DNA of 64,000 nt. Origin: Microcystis wesenbergii NRERC-220 (GTDB lineage Bacteria; Cyanobacteriota; Cyanobacteriia; Cyanobacteriales; Microcystaceae). The position numbers were made by a program, and so were the translations under genes. Under the pieces are notes generated by a model, which searched no databases, was not told where the DNA came from, and saw only the letters and a program-made list of their open reading frames with translations. Below, piece after piece: positions 54,510 to 62,976 of this stretch (positions are counted from its first letter, which is position 1; each line of letters opens with the position of its first letter). The DNA lies in NCBI RefSeq assembly GCF_032027425.1, contig NZ_JAVSJA010000001.1:2121501-2185500 (forward strand), read 5' to 3'.

Positions 54510-55550
54510 ATGCAACCTAACCTAACAAATGACTTAAATGACATTCTCGCCCACACTAAAGACCTCTGGGAAGAATTGCGGGGACAGCGGATATTTATTA
54601 CCGGAGGTACAGGCTTTTTTGGCTGTTGGTTATTAGAAAGTTTTATCTGGGCCAATGATCAGCGAGACTTAAAAGCATCGGCAGTTGTTTTAACTAGAAA
54701 TCCTGATAGTTTCAGTCAAAAAGCTCCTCATTTAGCCAATCATCCCGCTATTCAATTCCATAGCGGTGATGTTAGGTCATTTCAGTTTCCTGAAGAGGAG
54801 TTTTCTTATATTATTCATGCGGCAACTGAAGCGAGTTCTCTAGTACATCAACAGGATCGTCTTTTTGTGCTAGATACTACAGTACAAGGGACTTGGCGAG
54901 TGCTAGATTTTGCTAAAAATTGTGGCACAAAAAAATTATTACTAACTAGCTCAGGAGCAATTTATGGTCAACAACCCTCAGATATAAGTCATATTCCGGA
55001 AAGTTATCAAGGGGCGCCGGATGTGAGTTCTCCTAACTCCGTTTATGGAGAGGGAAAACGACTCGCAGAACTCTTAAGTGTCTTGTATGCTCAGGAGTAT
55101 AATATAGAGGTAAAAATCGCCAGGTGTTTTGCCTTTGTCGGTCCCTATTTACCTTTAGGTGAATCTTTTGCCATTGGCAACTTTATCAGGGACATTTTAG
55201 AGGGAAAAACGATTCATGTTAAAGGAGATGGAACCCCCTATCGTTCCTATTTATATGCTTCGGATTTGATGATTTGGTTATGGACTATATTATTTAAGGG
55301 GCAGTCTTGTCGTCCTTATAATGTGGGTTCAAATCTGGAAATCAACATCAAAGATACCGCCTTAGCAGTGGCGGAAATTGCTGGACACCCTAATTCTATC
55401 ACTGTTGCTCAAGAACCAGTTGTAGGTCAACGGATTGCCAGATATGTACCCGCTACTGACAGAGCATTAAAAGAATTAGGACTCAAGGCAACCGTTGATT
55501 TATCTACAGGGATTAAAAAAACCCTTGCATGGTATCAACAGTCAGCTTAA
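54510..55550 (+). CDS. NAD-dependent nucleotide-sugar epimerase/dehydratase, copy 1
   Basis: This 346-residue extended SDR has the Gly-rich FITGGTGFFGCWLLES (about 29-44), TSSGAIYG, and the catalytic Tyr/Lys in NSVYGEGKRLAE (about 186). GDGTPYRSYLYASDL and YNVGSN follow. ATG 54510 aligns exactly with the start of the paralogue at 61926 and gives the same 346-residue length; an upstream Met at 54495 is the alternative. Its first ~117 residues are almost identical to the paralogue, the rest is only moderately similar. It probably acts on the CDP-keto sugar of this locus. Confidence 0.88.
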   Translation: MQPNLTNDLNDILAHTKDLWEELRGQRIFITGGTGFFGCWLLESFIWANDQRDLKASAVVLTRNPDSFSQKAPHLANHPAIQFHSGDVRSFQFPEEEFSYIIHAATEASSLVHQQDRLFVLDTTVQGTWRVLDFAKNCGTKKLLLTSSGAIYGQQPSDISHIPESYQGAPDVSSPNSVYGEGKRLAELLSVLYAQEYNIEVKIARCFAFVGPYLPLGESFAIGNFIRDILEGKTIHVKGDGTPYRSYLYASDLMIWLWTILFKGQSCRPYNVGSNLEINIKDTALAVAEIAGHPNSITVAQEPVVGQRIARYVPATDRALKELGLKATVDLSTGIKKTLAWYQQSA

Positions 55551-55663
55551 ACAGTTCTGTCCGAATCTTTCAATCGGAGAATTTGCAGAAGATTCTCATT
55601 TTGCCCTAAATGTCATTGACTTTTGAACCTAAAAACTATATCTTTTGCAAGAGGAGTAACAAA

Positions 55664-56446
55664 ATGAATTCAGAAACGCAATCATCATTGAGTCAATTAG
55701 GACATCATTCCGCTAAGTACAATCAACAGGAAAAAAGCATTCCCGATGATTTAGCGAGGACTTTTGAAGTATCTGGTCTACCTATAACCCAGCGTCTCTC
55801 AACATTTCCTCGTCATGTACGTCGCCAAGACATTGCCCGATTTTTAACGAGATGGGAAATTTTCAAACTTAGCCTCCAGGCTAATGGCAGTATTGTTGAA
55901 TGTGGAGTGTTTGGAGGGGGTGGATTGATGTCTTGGTATCATTTTTCTGCCATTTCTGAACCCTATAATCATACTCGCAAAGTGATCGGATTTGATACTT
56001 TTGAAGGGTTTCCTTCACTCCATGAAAAAGATATCAAAACTGGTGATTCAGAACATTTAAAAGAAGGAGGTTTTAAAACTTCGGACAGGATTATCAATGA
56101 ACTGCAATCTCTAGTTGATATCCACGACAAAAATCGTCCTTTAGGACATATTGCTAAGATAGAATTAGTAGCTGGAGATGCTTGTCAAACTATTCCTCAA
56201 TATGTCAGAAATAATCCTCATTTATTGATTAGTCTTCTCTATTTGGATTTTGATATTTATGAACCTACTAAGGTGGCAATTGAATATCTCTATCCTCGAG
56301 TTGTTAAGGGGGGAATTATTGCTTTTGATGAGCTAAACTGCGCCGAATTTCCAGGTGAAACTACCGCACTCTTAGAAAGCTTAGAGATGGTTAAACTCTG
56401 TCGCTTTCCTTATGACCCCTATATTTCCTACTTTGTCAAAGAATAA
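55664..56446 (+). CDS. TylF/MycF-type sugar O-methyltransferase
   Basis: This is a 260-residue class I SAM-dependent methyltransferase. The SAM site is IVECGVFGGGGLMSW, then VIGFDTFEGFPS. The Mg-binding Asp pair is in YLDFDIYEPT and IAFDELNCAEFPGET. Family members methylate sugar hydroxyls in macrolides and surface glycans. I choose ATG 55664 because AAGAGGAGT lies 7 bp upstream; a Met at 55610 would add 18 unconserved residues. The stop overlaps the next ATG (TAATG). Confidence 0.9.
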   Translation: MNSETQSSLSQLGHHSAKYNQQEKSIPDDLARTFEVSGLPITQRLSTFPRHVRRQDIARFLTRWEIFKLSLQANGSIVECGVFGGGGLMSWYHFSAISEPYNHTRKVIGFDTFEGFPSLHEKDIKTGDSEHLKEGGFKTSDRIINELQSLVDIHDKNRPLGHIAKIELVAGDACQTIPQYVRNNPHLLISLLYLDFDIYEPTKVAIEYLYPRVVKGGIIAFDELNCAEFPGETTALLESLEMVKLCRFPYDPYISYFVKE

Positions 56447-57264
56447 TGGCTCAAAACATCCTAGTTAATCAATTAGCTCAATCAATCCGTCTTCAGGCTT
56501 TACAAATGGTTCATCGAGCTAATGCCTCTCACATTGGCAGTTGTTTAAGCATGGCTGATTTATTAGCTGTGCTATATGGCAAAATTCTCCGAGTTGATCC
56601 GACTAACCCAAATTGGCTAGACCGCGATCGATTTATTCTCAGTAAAGGTCATAGTGCGGCTATTCTCTACGCAGTACTGGCTGAACGGGGATTTTTTCCC
56701 CTAGAATGGCTAGAAACCTATTGTCAAGATGGTTCTAAGTTAACTGGTCATATCAGTCATTATCTACCCGGAATAGAAGCCTCTACTGGGTCTTTAGGTC
56801 ATGGTTTACCTATCGGTTGTGGTATAGCTTTAGCTGGTAAACGTGAAGATAAACCCTACCGAGTATTTGTTCTAGTTAGTGATGGCGAAATGGACGAAGG
56901 CTCAAACTGGGAATCAATCCTATTCGCGCCTCAGCATCAACTCGATAACCTAGTTGTTATTGTGGACTATAACAAAATTCAGAGTTTTGGCACAGTCCAA
57001 GAAGTGCTTGACCTTGAACCCTTAACAGCTAAATTCCAGGCATTTCGTTGGTCAGTGCGAGAAATTGACGGTCATAATTTCCAGCAGATTGAAGACGCTT
57101 TCAATAGTGTTCCTTTTGAAAAGGGCAAACCTAGCTGTATTATCGCCCATACTGTTAAGGGAAAAGGAGTCAGTTTTATGGAAAATCAACTGGCTTGGCA
57201 TTACAAATCACCGAATCAAGAACAACTAGAACAAGCCATAGAAGAAATTGAGGGGAAATCATGA
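56446..57264 (+). CDS. Transketolase-like protein, N-terminal (TPP-binding) subunit
   Basis: This 272-residue protein corresponds to the first domain of transketolase. GHSAAILYAVLAERG and GSLGHGLPIGCGIALAGK are visible, and the TPP/Mg site is VSDGEMDEGSNWES...IVDYNK. With the next gene it forms a split enzyme that moves two-carbon ketol units. Located among sugar-nucleotide genes, it more likely acts in branched or extended sugar formation than in the pentose phosphate path. Translational coupling to both neighbours (1-bp and 4-bp overlaps) supports one functional unit. Confidence 0.92.
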   Translation: MAQNILVNQLAQSIRLQALQMVHRANASHIGSCLSMADLLAVLYGKILRVDPTNPNWLDRDRFILSKGHSAAILYAVLAERGFFPLEWLETYCQDGSKLTGHISHYLPGIEASTGSLGHGLPIGCGIALAGKREDKPYRVFVLVSDGEMDEGSNWESILFAPQHQLDNLVVIVDYNKIQSFGTVQEVLDLEPLTAKFQAFRWSVREIDGHNFQQIEDAFNSVPFEKGKPSCIIAHTVKGKGVSFMENQLAWHYKSPNQEQLEQAIEEIEGKS

Positions 57265-58184
57265 GAACAGCTTTTATCAACACGCTTTGTGAAATAGCTA
57301 AAAAAGATGAGCGGATTTGGCTTCTTTGTGGAGACTTAGGCTATTCTGTCCTCGAAGGATTTGCCGGCCAATTTCCTGAACGATTTGTTAATGTGGGTAT
57401 TGCCGAACAAAACATGATCGGCATAGCTGCGGGTCTAGCAATGTGTGGCAAAATCGTCTTTGTCTATTCTATTGTCAATTTTCCGATCATGCGATGTTTT
57501 GAACAGATTCGCAATGATGTCTGTTATCACAATCTCAATGTTAATATTGTTGCTGTTGGTGGTGGACTGACCTACGGTTCTCTGGGTTATACTCATCATG
57601 GCATGGAAGATTTAGCGGTGATGAGAGTGTTGCCTAATATGACGGTTATCGCTCCGGGAGATCCTCTAGAAGCTAAGTTAGCGACTCAAGCTATTGTTAA
57701 CCTATCTAGTCCCTGTTATTTAAGATTAGGGAAAGCCGGTGAGCCTCAAGTTCACCCCAGGGAACCTCAGTTTGAAATTGGTAAGGCAATCGAGTTACAG
57801 TCGGGAACAGATTTGACCTTAATCAGTATAGGGGGAATGCTAGATTTAACCGTTAAAGCGGCTGAAAAACTGACGATACAGGGTTATTCTATTGAAGTTT
57901 TGAGTATGCCGACTCTCTACCCTCTAGATGAACAATCTGTCTTACAATCTGCCGAAAAGACTAAGAAGATAATCACCCTAGAAGAACATGGAATTGGCGG
58001 TTTAGGAAGTGCAGTTGCAGAAGTTCTGACACAGTCGGGCGAAACTGTTGAATTTATTCCTTTAAGGTTAAAAAGAGAAGCCGTTAAAACCGCCGGTAGT
58101 CAAACAGTTTTACGTTCCCAACAAGGACTTGATTTGGATGGCATTGTGCAATCGGCTCTGGCCATGCTACAAAGAGTGTATTAG
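57261..58184 (+). CDS. Transketolase-like protein, C-terminal (Pyr and regulatory) subunit
   Basis: This 307-residue partner of the preceding gene contains the catalytic Glu in NVGIAEQNMIGIAAGLA (about 45-60), YTHHGMEDLAVMR, and the C-terminal domain with TKKIITLEEHGIGGLGSAVAEVL. The ATGA overlap with the N-terminal subunit gene implies a fixed ratio. It resembles split transketolases and DXS-like enzymes found in nucleotide-sugar clusters. Confidence 0.92.
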   Translation: MRTAFINTLCEIAKKDERIWLLCGDLGYSVLEGFAGQFPERFVNVGIAEQNMIGIAAGLAMCGKIVFVYSIVNFPIMRCFEQIRNDVCYHNLNVNIVAVGGGLTYGSLGYTHHGMEDLAVMRVLPNMTVIAPGDPLEAKLATQAIVNLSSPCYLRLGKAGEPQVHPREPQFEIGKAIELQSGTDLTLISIGGMLDLTVKAAEKLTIQGYSIEVLSMPTLYPLDEQSVLQSAEKTKKIITLEEHGIGGLGSAVAEVLTQSGETVEFIPLRLKREAVKTAGSQTVLRSQQGLDLDGIVQSALAMLQRVY

Positions 58185-58250
58185 CCATTTTACAGGTGAG
58201 GAGAAGGTAAAGACCAATGTAATCACTAATTGTCAAAATAAACTTGAAAA

Positions 58251-58628
58251 ATGTATCTAATCAAAAAAAGTAAATTTGTTAGATTTTTGTTAGTGGGGGT
58301 AGTTAATACCTTATTTGGTTATTCCGTCTTTGCCTTGCTGTTTCGTCTAGGATTAGATTATCGCTATTCCTTACTTATTGCTACTATTTGCGGAGTATTA
58401 TTCAACTTTAAAACTATCGGGGCGATCGTTTTTAAAGACCAAAATAATCGACTACTAGCTCGCTTTCTTGGTGTTTATTTAGTGATTTACTTATTAAACG
58501 CTGAATCCTTACGAATTGTTAAGATGCTAGGAATTAATATGTTAGCGGCACAAGCTATCTTAGTATTGCCTCTAGCAATTGTTTCCTATTTTTTAAATAA
58601 AACCTTTGTTTTTAGAGGAAATAGATAA
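58251..58628 (+). CDS. GtrA family membrane protein
   Basis: This 125-residue protein has four membrane helices and the family start KFVRFLLVGVVNTLFGYSVFA, plus SYFLNKTFVFRG at the end. GtrA proteins are thought to flip undecaprenyl-phosphate-linked sugars. It overlaps the following GtrB-like gene by one base (TAATG), the standard gtrA-gtrB arrangement. The 709-711 aa membrane proteins or the GT87-like proteins could be the third, transferase component. Confidence 0.92.
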   Translation: MYLIKKSKFVRFLLVGVVNTLFGYSVFALLFRLGLDYRYSLLIATICGVLFNFKTIGAIVFKDQNNRLLARFLGVYLVIYLLNAESLRIVKMLGINMLAAQAILVLPLAIVSYFLNKTFVFRGNR

Positions 58629-59560
58629 TGAAAAAAATTACGATTATGACTCCTTGTTATAATGAAGAAGGAAATATTGAAGACCTTTACCTGCGAGTTA
58701 AAGAAGTCTTTAATCAGTTACCTAACTATGAGTATGAACATCTTTTTATCGATAACGCTTCCCAAGATAAAACTGTAGATGAATTAAAAAAAATTGCTCA
58801 AAAAGATCCTAGGGTAAAGGTCATCGTTAATGCTAGAAATTTCGGTCCCGTTCGTTCTGTTTACTATGGTATTCTTCAGTGTTACGGAGATGCGGTTATT
58901 TTTATGGTAGCAGATTTGCAAGATCCTCCCGAATTAATCCTAGAATTTGTCAAGAAGTGGGAAGAAGGCTATAAAGTTGTTAAAGCGGTTAAAACGCCGA
59001 TGAAAGAAGGAGCTTTTTTCTATTTTGCTAGACAAATTTTTTATTATTTAATGGACAATCTTTCGGATATAAAAGTTACTAGAAACTTTACAGGTTTCGG
59101 TTTATACGATCAGAAAGTCATTAATGTTCTACGAGAGATTAACGATCCCTATCCCTATTTTAGGGGACTCATTGAAGAGTTGGGTTTTGAAAGTTTCTCT
59201 TTTGAGTATCAACAACAACGGCGAAAACGGGGTATTAGTAGTTACAACTTCTATCGATACTATAGCGAAGCGATGCTGGGTATTACCAGTCACTCCCAAG
59301 TTCCCCTCAGACTGGCCACCATGTTAGGCTTTGCTTTGTCTCTGCTGAGTTTGCTAGTGGCGTTAGGTTATTTAATCGCCAAATTGTTGTTCTGGGATTA
59401 TTTTCCTTTAGGAACCGCACCAATCATGGTCGGACTATTTTTACTCGCTTCTGTGCAACTATTTTTTATCGGCATTATCGGCGAATATATCGGATTAATG
59501 CACATGAGAATTTTAAAAAGGCCTTTAGTTGTCGAACGAGAACGGATTAACTTTGAGTGA
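58628..59560 (+). CDS. GtrB-like membrane glycosyltransferase (GT2)
   Basis: This 310-residue paralogue of 40873-41814 has the GT-A motifs IMTPCYNEEGNIEDLY, DNASQDKT and MVADLQDPPELI, and two C-terminal membrane helices (about 230-285). It charges undecaprenyl phosphate with a sugar for GtrA-mediated flipping. The two paralogues are close in the GT domain, with VNARNFG(P/F)VRS shared, but differ in the acceptor-side segment around residues 125-150. Confidence 0.93.
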   Translation: MKKITIMTPCYNEEGNIEDLYLRVKEVFNQLPNYEYEHLFIDNASQDKTVDELKKIAQKDPRVKVIVNARNFGPVRSVYYGILQCYGDAVIFMVADLQDPPELILEFVKKWEEGYKVVKAVKTPMKEGAFFYFARQIFYYLMDNLSDIKVTRNFTGFGLYDQKVINVLREINDPYPYFRGLIEELGFESFSFEYQQQRRKRGISSYNFYRYYSEAMLGITSHSQVPLRLATMLGFALSLLSLLVALGYLIAKLLFWDYFPLGTAPIMVGLFLLASVQLFFIGIIGEYIGLMHMRILKRPLVVERERINFE

Positions 59561-59664
59561 GTGACTGTGTTTGTTATGCTAACCTCATCTTCCAGGACAA
59601 ATGGTCTAATAGTGGTGAGAATGCAAATTTCCTGAGAGTCTTTAATCGAAGAATTTGTAGGCGG

Positions 59665-60258
59665 AGCATCTCACATTTGCATCAAGTAAGAATGCTTAAC
59701 GAGGTAAATAAAAAAGTTAAAAAAGAGAACCATTCAGATAGGCCCAGCAATGACGAAAGACTGGCGGTACATTGCCAGAATTCCACATTGCACTAGCAAT
59801 TCTAACAAGAAAACCAATTTGTTTGACTTGAGATGACCTGGAGCCAGAACCAATGGAAATTCCCTTTAAAATAACCATCATTGGTAATTCACCCAAAATA
59901 CTTTTTACTCTTCTCGTCCGGCTGGCGGTTTCTTCTATACTTATTTTGATAAAAAAAGAACGATTTCTGGGTTAACATACTTGATCATTAAATCTCTGAC
60001 AGTCTCCTCTATTTCTCCCAAGTTATTAAATTTCTTAATTTGGGATTGCTCCTAGAGACACGCTCCTAACTCTCGGGATAACTCTTGAATTCTTTTTTCA
60101 TTTTCTGATAACATTGGATTGTTCCTGCCATCGAGATATATTCTGAATCGTAGGTTATCACTATTATAATCTCATTTCTCTTTTTGATCAAGTTCAAGAT
60201 TTTCTAGTTTTTGACGGCTATAAGCATTAATACTCATTGCACAAGTGAGATGCTCCCA
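59665..60258 (-). mobile_element. Decayed IS (possibly ISKra4-like)
   Basis: Inverted ends GGAGCATCTCACATTTGCA and GGAGCATCTCACTTGTGCA bound the ~0.6 kb segment. On the minus strand, scattered frames read MLSENEKRIQELSREL and LGEIEETVRDLMIKYVNPE, like a transposase N-terminus, broken by stops. No active gene remains. The right end abuts the truncated membrane gene at 60268. Confidence 0.6.
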
Positions 60259-60267
60259 TTGTAAGGC

Positions 60268-60615
60268 TTGTCTGAGAGAGTGGCTAGATTAGAAAAGCAA
60301 TTAAACCGTCCATCAATTCTCCTTTCAGATTCATTTGAATCCTATTATTATCTTCACAAAAACAGAAAAGTCTTGTTCTATCCCGAGACAACTTCTATTT
60401 TATCTGGGGACAATTCTTTTCAGCCCCGTTTTATTGATGCTCTCAATAAATTTAATCCAATTGTCACGGTCTGCCCCTTAAGGAAAGTTTTCAATTACAA
60501 TCTTCGTGGCACGTTTTTAGAATTACTCTATCAGAACAATTATAAACTTCTAGAATCCCGGAAAAGCATAGATTCTACTATAAAGCGAAGTTGTGATATT
60601 TATGTAAAAGATTAG
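60268..60615 (+). pseudogene. 3' fragment of a 709-aa-type membrane protein gene
   Basis: The last ~115 codons (SERVARLEKQLNRPS to CDIYVKD) match the tail of array copy 3, differing at very few positions. The membrane part is gone, replaced by the decayed IS. It shows that the membrane-gene/Uma2 cassette once extended to, or was copied to, this place. Confidence 0.92.
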
Positions 60616-60763
60616 AATTGTAATAGAGTCAGAGAATCTTGACAAAATCATATAGCCTAAAACGAGCCAAAGGCTTGACGGCACAATTGAGAGCGCAATT
60701 GGGTTGACATTGACAATAGTTTATGATAAGAAAGTGGTATCAGTTGTTCACCCCAACCAACCA

Positions 60764-61504
60764 ATGGCTCAAGAAACCCTCCTAATTGCAGCTAACCCAC
60801 TGGGGATCAAGCTACCACCGACCCAAGATGAACTACCTTCTGATGATGGTATTCCCATGGAAACCCAGCGACACGGACTGCAAATGCAGTTATTAGTTAG
60901 ACCTCTCTCCCGGTGGTTAAAAGCTCAAGGACGAGAAGCATTTGTGGGGGGCAATATGTTTGTTTACTTTAGCGCCAATCAAGTGCGTAACGAGGATGAT
61001 CGCGGAACTGATGTATTTGTCGTTGTGGACGTGCCTCGAAAAGAACGGAAAAGCTGGGTCGTCTGGGAAGAAGAAAAAGCTCCTGATGTGGTGATTGAAT
61101 TGCTCTCTGAAAGTACAGCCAAAAAGGATAAAGAAGAGAAAAAGCTGATCTATCAGAATCGTTGGCGGGTGACAGAATACTTTTGGTATGATCCCTTTGA
61201 CTCAGAAGATTTAGCGGGACATCGCTTAGAAGGGGGCGTTTATAAATCTTTAAACCCAGATGCTCAAGGCAGATTCAGCAGCGAAATATTAGGGCTAGTG
61301 TTAGTGCGCTGGCAGGGAATTTATGGGGATGAACAAGAGCCGATTACTTGGCTGCGTTGGGCAACACCAGCGGGGCAATTGCTCCCCACCATAGAGGAGT
61401 TGGCCGAGCAGGAAAAGCAACGAGCCGAACAGGAAAAGCAACGAGCCGAGCGCTTGGCGGCACAATTGCGATCGCTGGGAGTGGAAGTTGATGATAGTTT
61501 ATGA
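60764..61504 (+). CDS. Uma2-family PD-(D/E)XK protein
   Basis: This is nearly identical to 49394-50113, with all core motifs (APDVVIELLSES, EYFWYDPFDSED). Its C-terminal coil is longer by one unit: EQEKQRA occurs twice before ERLAAQLRSLG. About 246 residues. As in the other copies, the ~60 bp before it resemble a Uma2 3' end. It follows the membrane-gene fragment, as in the tandem array. Confidence 0.85.
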   Translation: MAQETLLIAANPLGIKLPPTQDELPSDDGIPMETQRHGLQMQLLVRPLSRWLKAQGREAFVGGNMFVYFSANQVRNEDDRGTDVFVVVDVPRKERKSWVVWEEEKAPDVVIELLSESTAKKDKEEKKLIYQNRWRVTEYFWYDPFDSEDLAGHRLEGGVYKSLNPDAQGRFSSEILGLVLVRWQGIYGDEQEPITWLRWATPAGQLLPTIEELAEQEKQRAEQEKQRAERLAAQLRSLGVEVDDSL

Positions 61505-61925
61505 TAGAAAACAAACCTTATTCTTTACTGTCTCTCACCTTACTTTTGTTGACTTCTATATACATTTAGCTTTTTTGTCAATGAAGAAAAACAAAGTAAA
61601 TATGATTTAATGTATGTGATTTTTTGTTTTTTTTGTTAATACAGAAAAACTACTTTATCATTCCGTAAATGACAGCACAAGGACTGAGTATTATTGTCAT
61701 GTTGATTACTCTATTGAGGTTAATACTTGGAGGTTTAATTATCAAAGAAGGAGTAAATAATAAAGGTAAAAGAGAAAAGGTAATGCGTTATCTAATAGGT
61801 GTTAAAAAATTGTCAGATACCCCCCTTAATAAGGGGGTGGTTAAGGGGGGATCAAAGGCAAAATCTATCTTCTAATTAGAACCACTTCCTTATCATAATA
61901 TTCATAGCTGATGTAATATGCTCTT
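61505..61925 (+). other. AT-rich spacer with an inverted repeat
   Basis: About 420 bp. The start (ACTTTTGTTGACTTCT) resembles the leader found before array copies 2 and 3. A hairpin CCCCCTTA/TAAGGGGG lies at about 61821-61840, followed by a second GGTTAAGGGGGG. A 68-codon frame (61669-61875) has one hydrophobic stretch but ends across the hairpin and is not convincing as a gene. Confidence 0.5.
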
Positions 61926-62966
61926 ATGACCAATCTTCTAACAAATGACTTAAATCATATTCTTGCCCACACTAAAGACCTGTGGGAAGAATTGCGTGGA
62001 CAGCGGATATTTATTACTGGAGGTACAGGCTTTTTTGGCTGTTGGCTTCTGGAGAGTTTTATTTGGGCCAATGATCAGCTAGACTTAAAAGCATCGGCAG
62101 TTGTTTTAACCAGAAATCCTGATAGTTTCAGGCAAAAAGCTCCTCATTTAGCCAATCATCCCGCTATTCAATTCCATAGCGGTGATGTTAGGTCATTTCA
62201 GTTTCCTGAAGGGGAGTTTTCTTATATTATTCATGGTGCAACTGAAGCCAGTGCCAAGCTCAATCAAGAAGATCCCTTACTAATGTTTGATACGATTATT
62301 GAGGGAACAAGGCATACTTTAGAATTTGCTAAATTTTGTCAGGCTAAAAAGTTCTTATTAACTAGTTCCGGTGCCGTTTATGGCAAGCAGCCATCAGAAA
62401 TCACCCATGTTTCCGAAGACTATTTAGGCTCTCCTGATTTAACTAATCCGGGTTATGCTTATGCAGAAGGAAAACGGGCAGCAGAAATGCTCTGTACTCT
62501 CTATGCTAAACAACAGGGCTTAGAAACTAAAATTGCTCGTTGCTTTGCCTTTGTCGGTCCCTATTTGCCACTGGATACCCATTTTGCTATTGGTAATTTC
62601 ATTCGAGATGGTATGACGGGGAGTCCGATTCTCATCCAGGGGGATGGTACTCCTTATCGTTCTTACCTCTATGCGGCGGATTTGGCAATTTGGCTGTGGA
62701 CAATTTTGTTTAAGGGGAAATCATGCTACCCTTACAATGTCGGTTCAGATGAGGATTTAACTATCGCTGAACTGGCGGAAGTTGTTGCCAGTACATTTGC
62801 ATCAAAAGTCGAGGTAGTTATAGCAAAAGAACCTATCCCCGGTAAACCTGTTGAACGTTATGTACCCTCAGTCCAGAGGGCTTTTGCTGAGTTACAACTT
62901 AAGCCATTAATTTCTTTGTCAGACTCAATCATCCGAACGGCTAGTTATAATTCATCAAAATTTTAG
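61926..62966 (+). CDS. NAD-dependent nucleotide-sugar epimerase/dehydratase, copy 2
   Basis: This 346-residue extended SDR has FITGGTGFFGCWLLES, TSSGAVYGKQP, and the Tyr/Lys pair in YAYAEGKRAAEML. GDGTPYRSYLYAADL follows. Residues 1-117 are almost identical to copy 1 at 54510, while the C-terminal two thirds have many differences, so the substrate may differ. It is followed 10 bp later by a methyltransferase gene. Confidence 0.88.
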   Translation: MTNLLTNDLNHILAHTKDLWEELRGQRIFITGGTGFFGCWLLESFIWANDQLDLKASAVVLTRNPDSFRQKAPHLANHPAIQFHSGDVRSFQFPEGEFSYIIHGATEASAKLNQEDPLLMFDTIIEGTRHTLEFAKFCQAKKFLLTSSGAVYGKQPSEITHVSEDYLGSPDLTNPGYAYAEGKRAAEMLCTLYAKQQGLETKIARCFAFVGPYLPLDTHFAIGNFIRDGMTGSPILIQGDGTPYRSYLYAADLAIWLWTILFKGKSCYPYNVGSDEDLTIAELAEVVASTFASKVEVVIAKEPIPGKPVERYVPSVQRAFAELQLKPLISLSDSIIRTASYNSSKF

Positions 62967-62976
62967 TATTTACATC

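Noticed and set aside
59557-59796. 79-residue ORF after the GtrB-like gene
   Set aside because: It crosses the left end of the decayed IS and has mixed composition; probably accidental.
61669-61875. 68-residue ORF before the second epimerase gene
   Set aside because: It reads through a CCCCCTTA/TAAGGGGG hairpin and ends in low-complexity residues; no family resemblance.
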